DNA from: Acanthosepion esculentum
Lineage: Eukaryota > Mollusca > Cephalopoda > Sepiida > Sepiidae
Assembly: GCA_964036315.1 (NCBI GenBank)
Contig: OZ038492.1
Span: 33,393,118-33,457,117 of the forward strand
DNA: 64,000 nucleotides
Reading direction: 5' to 3'
Shown here: positions 31,131 through 41,849 of the stretch, in pieces
How the letters are laid out: the number at the start of each line of letters is the position of its first letter
Numbering within the stretch: position 1 is the stretch's first letter
Made by a program: the position numbers and the translations under genes
The notes under the pieces: generated by a model
Told to the model about the DNA's origin: nothing
The model's input: the letters and a program-made list of their open reading frames with translations, nothing else
Databases searched by the model: none

Positions 31131-32747
31131 AAGACTTGTCAATGCCTCATCAAATATGTAAAACATGATGTTGGTTAAAAAAAACAAAACAGTTATTGTT
31201 TTGTTTAAAAATACATTTCTGTGTTATTTTAAACTTAAAGTAAACAATGTTTTTAAATCTGCTAATATTTCTAAAAGTTTCAGAAAAGTATATTTTACTT
31301 TTGGAAGATTTTTTTAATAAAAAGAATTACATTGTGATGAAAGACTAAAAAAAGGCCACTAATCAGCTATTTTAGAAAAAATTTAAGAAAAAAAGATAAA
31401 ACTTCTGTTTGAAATACACCAGTGTATTTTGCTTACTGGAAATAGTAAATTTAATCATTTAGCTTTCAATTAAAGCTAAAATGAAAGTTTCAAGAAAGCT
31501 TTTTTTTTATTTATAAAAATTCATTTTAAACCATGTTATCAAATTAGTGGAGGTATCTAATTTACATATTTTAAGTAAAGACTTCAGTTTTCTATGGTAA
31601 ATATTTGACATCAAAAGCTTTGCAATTAATTTCAGATAGGATTATTTTGTGTGCTAAACATTTGTTAATCATATTAAACATTATAGATGCATATTTTGAG
31701 CTTCTAGACAAGCTTTATGGGTGTCATTTAAAAATAGATTCCAGCAAATCTACACTTGTTAGTTTTAAAGAGCTAACAACTGATACGGTATGATATAACC
31801 TGAAAACACCTGTGCACAAACTGGTTTAATCTGTGATATATACTGAACTAGGATGTAGATATTTTCTTTTCTCCTTTTACAACCAGATTTGATGTTTGTT
31901 TACGGTCTATTTGGTGAGTAAACTTGAGGATTCAAGATTTAATGACATCTGTTTTTTCAGCTATATACCTTGTTCCTTGAAAGGGAAGAAAAAAAATTCA
32001 AAAATTGGTAAAATTTGTTTATATTGACTTTAAACATACAGCAAATACTTAATTGATGTATTATCTCATATATGTATCATTTTTCTTTGTTACCCAAATT
32101 TTGTATCCATGGTGAGTCAGCTCATATACGATCTGGGAAAGAATGAGATTAAAAGATTTCCTTTCAGTTTCTTTTTCACAAATTTTCACATGGATCACAT
32201 TTAAGCTTTATAACCTCAGTTTGTTCCTTTCTTTTGAAGAGAAAGCAATTCAGACTTTAAAAGCTTTATATTTTTCTTGAATATTTTCTTTCACAGGCTG
32301 GTTATGACAAAAATTTTAATTTGATAGCCGTTTATATATTTTTAAATGATAAAAGAAAAAACAAAAGAAAAATTAATGCTCATATTAAAAAAAATAAAAA
32401 ACACAAGTTGTACATGTGACCTAATTTTGTGAAAGTTTTGCAGGTTATGCTCAGATTCTCCTAAAAAAATTTCATGTGTTCCTATCCTAAGGTGATAGAA
32501 AAATTCCTAATATTAGATCTTTATCTCTGGAAGTTTTGAAATTAAAACTCATGGAAATTTTAGTTTATATTATGCATTTTGCAGGAAGCAATGGGATCTG
32601 ATGATATTTTTTGAAATCTATAAAAAATGTCAATCTTCATCACAAAGTTTCAAAGCTGTAAATGCCATATTAAAGAAGTTATGATGAATTCAAGGATTTG
32701 GATGAAAGGGCCATTCAGCAAGATGTGTAAAAATAAATTAAATTCAG

Positions 32748-32749
<2 letters not shown>
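31131..32749. other. AT-rich, non-coding
   Basis: No gene; no recognised repeat beyond A/T runs. Confidence 0.45.

Positions 32750-32812
<63 letters not shown>
32750..32812. repeat. (TG)n(TA)n compound microsatellite
   Basis: About 30 bp of TG followed by about 33 bp of TA, immediately upstream of repeat copy B. Confidence 0.95.
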
Positions 32813-32816
<4 letters not shown>

Positions 32817-32849
32817 GGTACCTTCGCAAAATCGCTGGAAAAGACCATA

Positions 32850-33920
32850 CTGTGATGAAAAAATGTCAAACTTGATAAAAACTGTTTTATCATCAAAATT
32901 ATTATTAAAAGAAAAGACTAAAGTAATTTTTGATTGTTTAATGATATTTTTAATACTTTGAATATTCACAATTGAGTCAAAATTTTGTTTTTCTTGCATC
33001 AGCAGATAGACAATAAATTAGCATAGCAAATGTTAAATTATTTTTTTTTTTTTTGTGAAAGACACCTTGATTTGGAAATTCTTGCAAAAATTAAATAATT
33101 GTCTGATTTTAATGAAACTTTCAGGACTTATTCACAAATAAATGCAATTATTTTTTAAATGTTTTATTTTTTATTTTGCATGTTACACTCCAATTCATTT
33201 TAGGAAATCTCTAAATTTTACAAGATTTTTTTGTAACTATTAAAAACAGAACTCCTTGCAAAATTTTTTTCAATTTTTTTTCTTTTTTGTAAAATCTGAC
33301 TCTTACAGAAAATCTGCTTTGAATTGTAAAATAAAAAATGCAATAAAGCTATGAGATTATTTAATTAGAAATGCTTTCAATTGCTTTTATGAATAAGATA
33401 TATTAAGGACATATTGATGAATAATGAATTTTTACAAGATTTTTTAATTTTTTTTTTTTTTAGATAGAATAATTTTTTTTAATTAGAATAATTTATAAAT
33501 TTTTAAAATCTCTTAAAATTCAGTTTCAATATTATAAAGATTAGGAAATATTATTAGATAAAATTATATTTACTAATCATAAATTGAAGTTTATTACAAT
33601 CTGAGGTATACCAGTATTTTAAAAAGAATTTTGAATTGCTTTTGTTGGTGTACCAATTTTTGTAGATATGGGTGTTCATACACAACATTATCAGAAAATA
33701 AGAGCACTAATTATAGGAAATTTAAAGCCAAAGTACCTAAAATTCAACAAAACATTAGATTACGGATAATATTTTCCTAATAATATTTTTAAGAATACTG
33801 AGTACTTAGAAATTATATAAAAATGGCGCTCATATTATTCTTCAATAATGTTTTTTTATGGATAAAGCTCCCCCCCTCTCAACAACAACATTGTTTTAAT
33901 GTTTCAGTAGATTGTATGCC
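32850..33920 (+). repeat. Unclassified dispersed repeat, copy B
   Basis: Contains CTGTTTTATCATCAAAATTA, AAAAGAAAAGACTAAAGTAA, TTTTTCTTGCATCAGCAGAT, GATTTGGAAATTCTTGC, TTTTAATGAAACTTTCAGGA, TTCAATTGCTTTTATGAATA, ATACACAACATTATCAGAAA and ATAAGAG, and ends near a C7 run and CAACAACA. Unlike copy A it lacks the fold-back block, and it matches copy C (minus, 15.65-16.3 kb) across that junction. Confidence 0.6.
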
Positions 33921-33986
33921 AATAACCTTTTATGAAGATGCGTTCCTGCCTTAGATTTTAAATGTTTGATATTGTTTTCAACACGT

Positions 33987-33993
33987 TATATAT

Positions 33994-34028
<35 letters not shown>

Positions 34029-34125
34029 TGAACACTGAAGTTGATTGTGTATCGACTGAAACACGCTGTCGCCTCTAAATATTGATTTCAATGTTCACTT
34101 TTATATTTACACACGCTCTCTCTAA
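33987..34125. repeat. (TA)n(GA)n with adjacent hairpin module
   Basis: TA then GA repeats (to 34028), then GTGAACACTGAAGTTGATTG, GTATCGACTGAAACACGCTG, TCGCC, and ATTTCAATGTTCAC, whose ends are inverted partners (GTGAACACTGAA with TTCAATGTTCAC). Probably the edge of a dispersed repeat. Confidence 0.6.
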
Positions 34126-34671
34126 TATTGAGCACATTATCCCATAAATATAGCACACTTTAAGATATATATTCATTGTAGATAGTTAAAGCCATTGATA
34201 AAACATCAAATGTACTTTTTCATGTAATTGTTTTGTGGCTGTTGTATTAATTAGAAGCTATTTTCTTTAAAAGGACTCAATATGGTTAAATGTTTTCTTT
34301 GTTGTTCAATTTATATAATGGAGCATTGATAAGTTGGCCCAACAAACAAGAATGATCTTGAACCATGAAATATAAAAGGGAAATTTCTTTAACCCTTTGA
34401 AAAAATGCAGATAGTAATGGTGAAATTAAACATTCAGCATTCATTAACCAAGCAGCATTACTCGGTTTATCAGAAAATTAGATGGTAGTAATGATAGTAG
34501 TTTCCTTCCAAACCTTTTGTTGGTTGGTTGTTTTTATTTAGCTGCATATCAATCTCTATGGATTAATTAATGCTGCAATATAAATATTTTGTATGCAATT
34601 TTATCTTTGTTTTTTGGGGTTTTTTTTTCTTTTGGAGATAATGGTTTGTGATACAAGTCTTACAAATTAAC
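34126..34671. other. Unassigned AT-rich DNA
   Basis: Nothing recognised. Confidence 0.4.
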
Positions 34672-34890
34672 CCATAGCTGGGGGAGAAGAGGTGGATTCA
34701 TACCTTTCCCAAGGGTATTTGTGTATAAGTGAATATAACGAACTCTGCTTTCCAATTAATAATTCGAAGCCATTATCTATTACACCACTTGCACATCTGA
34801 GCTTAGAGCACCTAATATTCTCAAGCAGTCACTCATCTAGGAACTGACCAGGCTTGATGTTGCTTAACTTTGGGGGTTTGTATGTGGACA
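34672..34890 (-). mobile_element. 5S-rRNA-derived SINE (minus)
   Basis: The minus strand reads, from 34890 downward, CAAAGTTAAGCAACATCAAG, CCTGGTCAGTTCCTAGATGA, GTGACTGCTTGAGAATATTA, GGTGCTCTAAGC (5S-like, second half preserved, in contrast to 6354), then the body: AATTGGAAAGCAGAG, GTTATATTCACTTATACACA, AATACCCTTGGGAAAGGTAT, GAATCCACCTCTTCTCCCCC, AGCTATGGGTTAA. No CpG survives in the 5S part. Confidence 0.8.
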
Positions 34891-35020
34891 GTCAACATCT
34901 TGATTATATCATTATTTTCCCTTTTATGTACTATCCATTTTTTTGTTGTTGCTATTTAAAGTCTGCAAAGAAAGTGGTTTTTATTTAGTAAAGTAGTTTG
35001 TGATTTTGTAGCATGAAGGA
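34891..35020. other. Unassigned DNA
   Basis: Nothing recognised. Confidence 0.35.
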
Positions 35021-35500
35021 TTGTGGGTTAGTGCAAAGGGGTTAAGTACTGATAGGAATCCCTGTATTCATCTTGTCTGGTTTTCTAAGTACAATATAGA
35101 TGGGAACTCCAATTCCACCACAAAACTCGGATGGTCTGAGAAAAAGCTGGTGTTATATAGCTTTCTCAGTCCCACACTATTGGCTAATATGTGCCCAATA
35201 TCGTTCGTTTACAAATTTTGTCAGTGTTGCCTACTCTCAGTGGAATGTCCTCTGTCTCGACAGCCAATAGTGGAAGTGGATGTAACTCCTGGTGCTTCCT
35301 GCCCTGCATGCAACCAACTCTGGATCTCTTGTTGGGTTGACCTGGTTCTCTGTTACAATCCCATAATTCAATTTGCACATGGTCATGTGGTAACTGGCAT
35401 ATTTTTTTTGGGGGGGGGGGAAACAAAACCAGAATTGCTGTACTCTTGCTTAGAAAGGAAGTTTGGCAGAACTTATACCAGCTCTGCTGTCTTGCTTTAG
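35021..35500 (+). CDS. Unrecognised 159-codon open frame, doubtful
   Basis: One of the two longest plus-strand open frames. It starts MWVSAKGLSTDRNP and has cysteine-rich stretches (YKFCQCCLLSVECPLSR; PGASCPACNQLWISCW). The reverse strand is also open over part of it. The GC content is above its surroundings, so the segment may come from a transposon or retrocopy. A G-run at about 35409-35420 lies in the frame, which argues against a conserved gene. I recognise no family; it is more likely a decayed element than a gene. Confidence 0.12.
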   Translation: MWVSAKGLSTDRNPCIHLVWFSKYNIDGNSNSTTKLGWSEKKLVLYSFLSPTLLANMCPISFVYKFCQCCLLSVECPLSRQPIVEVDVTPGASCPACNQLWISCWVDLVLCYNPIIQFAHGHVVTGIFFLGGGETKPELLYSCLERKFGRTYTSSAVLL

Positions 35501-36249
35501 AAAAGCCAGAGGAATGTCTTTAAGACCTAAAAGATTTATTTACTTGAAGCTATTATAATCTTTGATTTAAAAAAAAAAAATGATTGCATATAGCTGATTT
35601 AGACATTTCTGAATAAGTTAGACGCCATGTGTGATATCCATATAAGAATCATTTTATTTTATTAAAATATATATTTTGGGAAGTGGGTTGATCTGAAAAA
35701 ATTTCCATACATGTTAAAGTTAAACATTGTTAAAGTTTATTTTTTTTTTTTGTGCTGAAATACTATAAATGAAAAATTGTATTATAATTACATGTTTTTC
35801 ACAATCCTAATTAAAGAAAAACCAACTCTTATTGCTGTAAACAATGTGTTTATGGGGTGGGGGAATAATTTAATGAATGTGGAGACATTTGCTTGAATTT
35901 TCAAATAATTAAAAATTATTTTTTAAATGTCAGTTTCTTGAAGATATTTTCTATTATAATGTTTTTAAGGATTAACTTCTTTCATATGATGGAATTTGAA
36001 AATTTAGGTAAAAATACTAAAGATTGTCATGAAAATTTATTGGTTTGACCAAAAATTTGCTCAGGTAGCATTAGAAACATTTAGTTTGCACTAAGTTTAA
36101 AAAGTTTACTTTGATTTGTATTATGACAGCTTACATGTCTGTGCATTAATAATGAAATCTTTAAAAAAGAGCATTTTTTTCTTTTTTCTTTGTTCTAAAA
36201 AAAAAATGATGGAAGAAAATAAGTAGCACATGTGCATGTACACAGTCCC
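35501..36249. other. AT-rich, non-coding
   Basis: A and T runs; no feature. Confidence 0.4.
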
Positions 36250-36273
36250 ATATATATATATATATATATATAT
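36250..36273. repeat. (TA)n microsatellite
   Basis: 24 bp of TA at the end of a minus-strand open fragment. Confidence 0.9.
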
Positions 36274-36430
36274 GGCATGTTGAATGCTAGAAGGAACACT
36301 CTGTAAAACCTGCAACTTGACAGCATCTGATGATAACTGGTTCCTTTTGGGTAAATGCAGTTCTTGTACATTGGGGTTGATTACACTTTCAAAATTCCAC
36401 ACATAGGCATTGTTTGATCCCACTACCATA
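36274..36430 (-). pseudogene. Unidentified protein-like fragment
   Basis: The minus strand is open for 50-odd codons with a protein-like composition: MVVGSNNAYVWNFESVINPN, VQELHLPKRNQLSSDAVKLQ, VLQSVPSSIQHA. It stops abruptly at a (TA)n run on one side and at a LINE family 1 copy on the other. No splice sites were convincing at the edges. It may be an exon remnant, a retrocopy piece or transposon coding sequence. I do not recognise the family. Confidence 0.3.
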
Positions 36431-36501
36431 AAGTTGCCTCTGTGCCTTTTCTATAAATACTTTCATGGTAACTGTTTGGGTGAGCCCTTCGCTATGGTAC
36501 C
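36431..36501 (+). mobile_element. LINE family 1, left part of an interrupted copy
   Basis: AAAGTTGCCTCTGTGCCTTT, TCTATAAATACTTTCATGGT, AACTGTTTGGGTGAGCCC match the segment at 60.05-60.11 kb. It ends with GCTATGGTACC (36491-36501), the first copy of the target duplication of the following insertion. Confidence 0.8.
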
Positions 36502-37170
36502 AAAGAAAAAACGGGGACAGAAATAAAAGGGGGCCAATTAGCTAGGGTATGTATGCTCATTGGCCCCTTTTATTTCTGTGCCGATTTTTTTCTTTGGTTT
36601 AATTCCCCATCCCCCTCATTTGTTAGGTGGTCAGTGATGTCGGTTCTCTGGTGGATGTGAGGGTGACTTTCGTTTCAGGTGTGTTTTTCGTATTTGTTGT
36701 TGTGTCTGAATGGTTGTGTGTTTTTGTGTGAGTGCTTTGGATGATTGAATATTTTATATTATAGTCCACATTGATTTCATCCAGTTAACTGATGTTTCTG
36801 CCACATTTAAGGATTGTGGTTTTTTTATTACTAACATCATTTTGTTTAGTTTCTTGTAAATAGATTTGTATTCGTATTGTAAATATTTATTGGGGCTAGT
36901 TGTTAAATTGTTGTTTTATTCCCCTCCCCCTACAGACAATAGGGTTTAGGTTAGGACTTCCATGGAGACAATAAGCTATTATGATGGATGTAGTAAGAAA
37001 GGTAAGTAAGAATGCGTTGTTTTGGTGTAAGGAATATTGTGGTATATTTGGGTCAGTGTTTGTGGCTAGTTAAATTTAATGTTAGGACAGAAGACTGTCC
37101 TTTTCTCCCATTTCCCATTTTGGCCTTGTGCCACATTTTCTGTACATCGCAGAAATAAATATCGCTCTTT
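36502..37170. mobile_element. 669-bp insertion with perfect 11-bp target duplication
   Basis: Flanked by GCTATGGTACC at 36491-36501 and 37171-37181, and splitting a LINE copy, so it is a discrete insertion. The left end forms a long hairpin: 36499-36537 pairs with 36560-36598 with few mismatches (arms include ACAGAAATAAAAGG). Near the right end is CAGAAATAAATATCGCTCTTT. The internal part contains a splice-acceptor/donor pair around 36936-37001. An 11-bp duplication is compatible with target-primed reverse transcription, but no poly-A tail is seen. Class unknown. Confidence 0.75.
36936..37001 (+). other. Candidate exon inside the 669-bp insertion
   Basis: Preceded by TTTTATTCCCCTCCCCCTACAG, a strong polypyrimidine-tract acceptor, and followed by GTAAGTAAG, a consensus donor (AAAG|GTAAGT). 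The exon is 66 nt. Its only long frame starts ATGATGG at 36981 and gives MMDVVRK in phase 0 to the donor. It may be a first coding exon of the parent transposon or a cassette exon for a host transcript. Confidence 0.35.
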
Positions 37171-37270
37171 GCTATGGTACCTAGATTTTATGAATTTAAG
37201 TGCAGTACTAGACTGGCGGTGAGATCTCACCAATTTACCATTGAATTTACCTGCAAGATAGAAGATAATC
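37171..37270 (+). mobile_element. LINE family 1, right part of the interrupted copy
   Basis: After the second GCTATGGTACC the LINE resumes with TAGATTTTATGAATTTAAGT, GCAGTACTAGACTGGCGGTG and AGATCTCACCAATTTACCAT. It is truncated at about 37270. Confidence 0.8.
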
Positions 37271-38301
37271 TAATAAAATATATTGTTAAACAAAATTATT
37301 ACAAATTCTCTTATATTTTTGTGGTTGGCGGGTGTTTGGTGATTTCCTGTTATAAATAGACCATCGTGGAGATGAGAGATCATTCTCGGGGTATGTCATG
37401 TAGGGTATGCCTATTTGAATTTTCTGATGAATCTTAATTCTTAAGTTAATGATTGAATAAGCTCATGGTGAGTTCTATGACAATAAAATAGATGTAGAAA
37501 TTCTTTCACACCGTTAAATGTTTGAGCTTAACAACTTTAACAAAATATTACAATAACAATCATAAATATGAATGCTGGTCATTATTTTTAGAAGTAAGGG
37601 GATACAAATGAAAATATTTGAAATTGACAACTTTTTCTATTTCACTGAAACAGCTGTTAAACACTTCTACCTTCCTTTCTTTAATTCATTTTCTCACTAA
37701 AACCAAGTGTCTTTACCTCTCTTCCCAAATGTTCAAAACAATAGTCCTTTATTTATGAGGCATTGGCAGGGTGTAACGGTCATGTGAACTAACGAAGATA
37801 GAGAAAAGCACAATTATAATAGGATAATTTATAATCTGTTATGTTATGACACAAAAAGGAAATCATTTTCATTCTTAAAAAAATGTTAATTTTTTGTTTT
37901 CCTGATGTTAATGTCCACACTTACATAAATCAACAGTGTAACAACCTAGATCAAAGTTTCCATTCTAAATGTCTTGTTACATGCAATTCTAAGGATAATC
38001 CAGGTTGTCATCAAAGGTTGTAATGACCTGATTAGCTTAAATATACTGATCTATTTTAACTATCCAGCATGCTTGTACACTTTTTGCTAAATTAGTTTTT
38101 AAAAATAATGACCTATTTTACTAAAAAGAAAATTTTTTGCCCTTTTGGAATATTTTCAAATGCTTAACATTTAGTAATGTCTCTATTACTATAATTGTTA
38201 GTTGGAAATTGGATTGTGTGAGCTTTGCCTCTACCCTGGTTTTCTAAATGTCACATTTGGACTTAGCCTCAACATTGAAGTTAAAATACTTTTTCATCAA
38301 T

Positions 38302-38303
<2 letters not shown>
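37271..38303. other. AT-rich, non-coding
   Basis: No feature recognised. Confidence 0.4.

Positions 38304-38335
<32 letters not shown>
38304..38335. repeat. (TA)n microsatellite
   Basis: 32 bp of TA. Confidence 0.9.
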
Positions 38336-38339
<4 letters not shown>

Positions 38340-38664
38340 AATGTCAGCCAGTACTTTCATATCCTTTATTTTGATATTTTTTTTTCTTTGTCATATTGCA
38401 GAATAAACCATTTTTTTTTGTTTTTTTTTTTTTGTTTCAACTTTCATTTGCAATGGATAGAAACTTGAAATTACCATCCTGTCTGACTAGTTCTATCTAC
38501 TGTATACTTTATTAAAAAGTAATTATTTATTTCATTTTTTTTTTTAAGTGACAAAGAGAAATTATGACTTTTCCATATATTTAGTAGCAAATATTAAAGC
38601 TTAAAAACACTCCTTTTTTCTAGAATAAACCTGTACTTTCTAGTTTAATGTAATTAACTTATAG

Positions 38665-39490
38665 CAGTGGTTCTCAAATGGTGCACCTTGGTGCACTGGT
38701 GTGCCTTGCAAGATGTCTAGGTGTGCCCTGGCATTCCAGAAAAATGTGTGTATAAGAAATAAATATATTTACTTGATTATATTGCGTTATGTGTCTCGTT
38801 GCTGATAGCCCTCAAGGAAAGCTTTAATGATAGGAAGCTTTTGTTTTGCTGTATGGAACTGGTAGGAGTTGCTGGTCGATCCTCCATGCCTACTTCAAGA
38901 AAGTTGTTTATTAAAAGATGTATTATGTAACATAAAATGATGACGCAGGATTGTTTATTTAAAAACAAGATTAGGATTGTTTATTTAAAAGTTATCTTAT
39001 TTATACTTTCATCGTAATTTATCATAATTTATCACTTATTTGTGATAAATTAGTTACTTTATATACATCCACTGATTGAGGATTGATGATTAAACATAAT
39101 GAATTGTCTTTTGAAGCTTTTTGGATTTCTATAATAAAAAAGAATGTGTCAATATCTAAAAAAAGCTCTTACCATTTTACTACACTTTGCAACATCATAT
39201 TTATGTGAATTAGGCTTTTCTGCTCTTACCACAATTAAGTGCAAAAAGAGAGGAACTCTTCAATGTATTGACGAGAAAATGAGTTTGCTTGTCAGATATA
39301 CGTCCTAACATGAAAAAACTAAGACTCATCAGGCTAATGTTTCTCATAAGTACAAGAATGAATAATAAAGGTATGTTTCATTTTATATTTTTTTTATTGC
39401 ATTATTTCTTTTCTGCAATATTTCACTTCATTATAACACATTGGTAGGTTTTCAAGCGTGCCCCGACTTCAAAAAATTTGAGAACCACTG
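38665..39490 (+). mobile_element. hAT transposon remnant, 826 bp
   Basis: Ends CAGTGGTTCTCAAA and TTTGAGAACCACTG are perfect 14-bp inverted repeats. Flanks ACTTATAG (38657-38664) and ACTTATGG (39491-39498) match at 7 of 8 positions, the hAT target-duplication size. Subterminal text (GGTGCACCTTGGTGCACTGG on the left; AAGCGTGCCCCGACTTC on the right) is typical of Charlie-like hAT ends. The middle is deleted, but the transposase C-terminus can still be read. Confidence 0.85.
39150..39356 (+). pseudogene. hAT transposase C-terminal (dimerisation) remnant
   Basis: Reads LLHFATSYLCELGFSALTTI across a frame change near 39190-39235, then KCKKRGTLQCIDEKMSLLVR, matching the hAT C-terminal dimerisation segment (E-x-GFS-x-L-x-x-IK...R). 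The catalytic core is absent. ORF integrity is lost. Confidence 0.7.
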
Positions 39491-39498
39491 ACTTATGG

Positions 39499-39639
39499 TA
39501 TGAAAATCTTAGAGATGGTCTTAAAAGTTTGACTGATGCTATGTTTCATAGGTTTCCATGTTATCATTCAAACTTGCATGAATATTTTTTAAGATTTCAT
39601 GGTAGAAACATTAGCTAAGTGTTTGAACATTGATTGTTT
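39499..39639. other. Unassigned AT-rich DNA
   Basis: Nothing recognised. Confidence 0.35.
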
Positions 39640-40515
39640 TTAGTAAAGACAAGGATGTGTCTTCTCACCGGATTTATTCAACTTATACAGTGAAGCACTT
39701 CTGAGAGAATTAAAAGTCCTATCAGGATTCATTATTGGCAGCCACAATCTTAACAATATAAGATATGCAGATGACACAGTGCTGATAGCAGACACTGAAA
39801 GGTACCTATAAAACCTCCTGCAGAAGGTAGTGAAGGAAAGCAAAGACTAAGTATAAACTTCAAGGAAACAAAACGCATGCTTATCAGCAGAAGGAATAGC
39901 CCAAAATGCAAATTACAGGTCAAGGATACTAAAATCAAGCAGGTACAGAAATTTAAATATCTATGAAGTGTTTTGACAGTGTGACACTAAGATCCGAAGA
40001 CATATTGGGATGGCCAAAGATGCATTCCAAAAGCTAAGCAGAGTATTAAGAGACAGAAAAATTTTGTTGGAAACAAAGAAAAGAGTACAGAACTATTATG
40101 TGATAGCTGTCCTCCTGTATGGCAGTGAATGCTGGACAATCTGCTCAAAGATGAAGACTTGAAGCAACAGAAATGTAGTTCCTCACAAGGATGCCGAGGA
40201 TACCATGGGCTGAACATGCGAGTAACAGCAAAGTTTTGGAGAGACTGGAAGACAAAAAGGAAAACTTATACTGAGCATCAGGAAGAGGCAGTTGAAATTT
40301 CTGGGAGCATGTAATGAGGAAAGAGGGCTTGGAAAATCTGATACTCACAGGACAGAGGGACAGGATAGCAGTGTGTAACATACTTGATGTGCTTGAGCAA
40401 ATAGCAGAACAGGATTTGGGAGAAATAACAAAGACAAAACTTATAGATACAAGGGACAGAAAGATGTGGAGGGCCATGATCACATATTGAAGGGACATAG
40501 TACATACAAGATGTA
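39640..40515 (+). pseudogene. LINE family 2 reverse transcriptase pseudogene, largest copy
   Basis: Residues in order: a RQGCV(F)SPDLFNLYSEAL motif near 39655, RELKVLSGFIIGSHNLNNIR, YADDTVLIADTE (catalytic box intact) near 39763-39800, RMLISRRNSPKCKLQVK near 39870, IRRHIGMAKDAFQKLSRVLR near 39995, QNYYVIAVLLYGSECWTI near 40088-40142, KRQLKFLGACNEERGLENL-like near 40280-40340, DRKMWRAMITY near 40456. Two or more frameshifts and stops break it. The 5' half, including the endonuclease, is absent. A pogo-type MITE follows directly. Confidence 0.85.
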
Positions 40516-40518
40516 ATA

Positions 40519-40790
40519 CAGTGAAACCTCAATTTAACAGACTAATAGGGGAATAGTGCATTAAAGCCATTTGTCCATTAATTTGAAGCATTTTTTCATG
40601 GCCTAAAAATGCCCAGTACTGTACAAAATTATTGTAAATAAATGTAAATACTGTGTGTGTTTGTGTGTATGTAATATATATATATATATATAATATATTT
40701 AAGTTACTATAAACCTTTAAATAAAATTTGGGAAGTTTTAAAGGTAAATCTGGAGTCTGTTAGTTCTGAGATTAATTCGAAGTTTTACTG
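40519..40790. mobile_element. pogo/Tigger-type MITE, 272 bp
   Basis: Starts CAGTGAAACCTCAATTTAAC and ends TTAATTCGAAGTTTTACTG; the inverted ends match with a few changes. TA flanks both sides (40517-40518 and 40791-40792), as in Tc1/mariner/pogo insertions. The CAGT(A/G)AAACCTCG start is typical of pogo/Tigger ends. A (TG)n/(TA)n stretch (about 40650-40700) occupies the middle. Inserted at the 3' end of the LINE. Confidence 0.75.
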
Positions 40791-40792
40791 TA

Positions 40793-41646
40793 CTTATAAA
40801 ATTAACATCAACTTGAGGTCTTCTGCATATCTGCATGAAGATGACGCTATAGCATCTCAGTGTCTTAAGATTGTCTTCATGCATATAGATTTCATATTAT
40901 TCAAAAGCCGTAATAGTTAATTTACATAAATTTAGTGTTTGCAAAATTTAGTATTTGTAATGATTTTTATAAAGTAGGCAGAGGCAAATTATATTTTGCA
41001 CTTTCTAATTGCATTTTTTTATGTATACCAATATAAAATATACTCATCTTTTCAACGATAATCTAAAAACAGTACATAATTTTAGTAAGGAGATTAAATA
41101 TCTACAAGATATTTCTTTTTTATATATAAATGAGATTAGAATGAATAGGTAGTTTGTAGTACACTTTTTACTTTCGGTCTTGTCTGAATGCAGGTAACAA
41201 GGATTGTGAATAGTATTTGCTATAGAGGAATTATACTGTCATAAATCTTCCATTGTACTTTAGTTTTGTTAAGGGTATGTAATTTTTATTATAATCTGAG
41301 GATTCTAGAGTCTCTACTTTTCTCTGCCTTTGTATATGCCTTCCTAATCTCTTGAGATAGCTACAACTTTTTTTTTTTTCTTTCTTTTTTCACTTATTGG
41401 CATGTAACCAGTTACCAAAGTAATAAAAGTAAATATTTTATACAAGTCTTTTCTGTTTTTCAGACTTTAAATCTAACATTTGACACTATCTATTTAATCA
41501 ATGCTTATACTGTTGCTTCTTTATATTAACTTTAACAGTATTCCTTTTGTTAAAAAACTGCTATTAATGTATTGCTCTATTATAAAGCCATTCTTTCTTT
41601 GAGTGTCTGATCATGTGTGTGTGTACTGTGTGTAATTGTGTGTATA
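40793..41646. other. AT-rich, non-coding
   Basis: No feature recognised. A mixed T/C run is at about 41370-41392. Confidence 0.4.
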
Positions 41647-41683
<37 letters not shown>

Positions 41684-41809
41684 CTGACTGCTTGTACCAG
41701 AGTATACTGCTTTGCTTGCAAATGCCTTCTCAGGTACATTTTGTGTTTGTTCAACACCCACATAGCCCACCTGTGGTTTATACTGCAACTATACTGAGTG
41801 GACCGTAGT

Positions 41810-41841
<32 letters not shown>
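41647..41841. repeat. (TA)n(GT)n and (CA)n microsatellites
   Basis: TA at 41647-41670 then GT to about 41682; (CA)n at about 41812-41841, directly downstream of the tRNA-like SINE that reads in on the minus strand. Confidence 0.9.
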
Positions 41842-41844
<3 letters not shown>

Positions 41845-41849
41845 CATGC

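Noticed and set aside
35021..35500. Real cysteine-rich gene
   Set aside because: No recognised domain, a G-run lies inside the frame, and the opposite strand is also open; kept only as a doubtful open frame.
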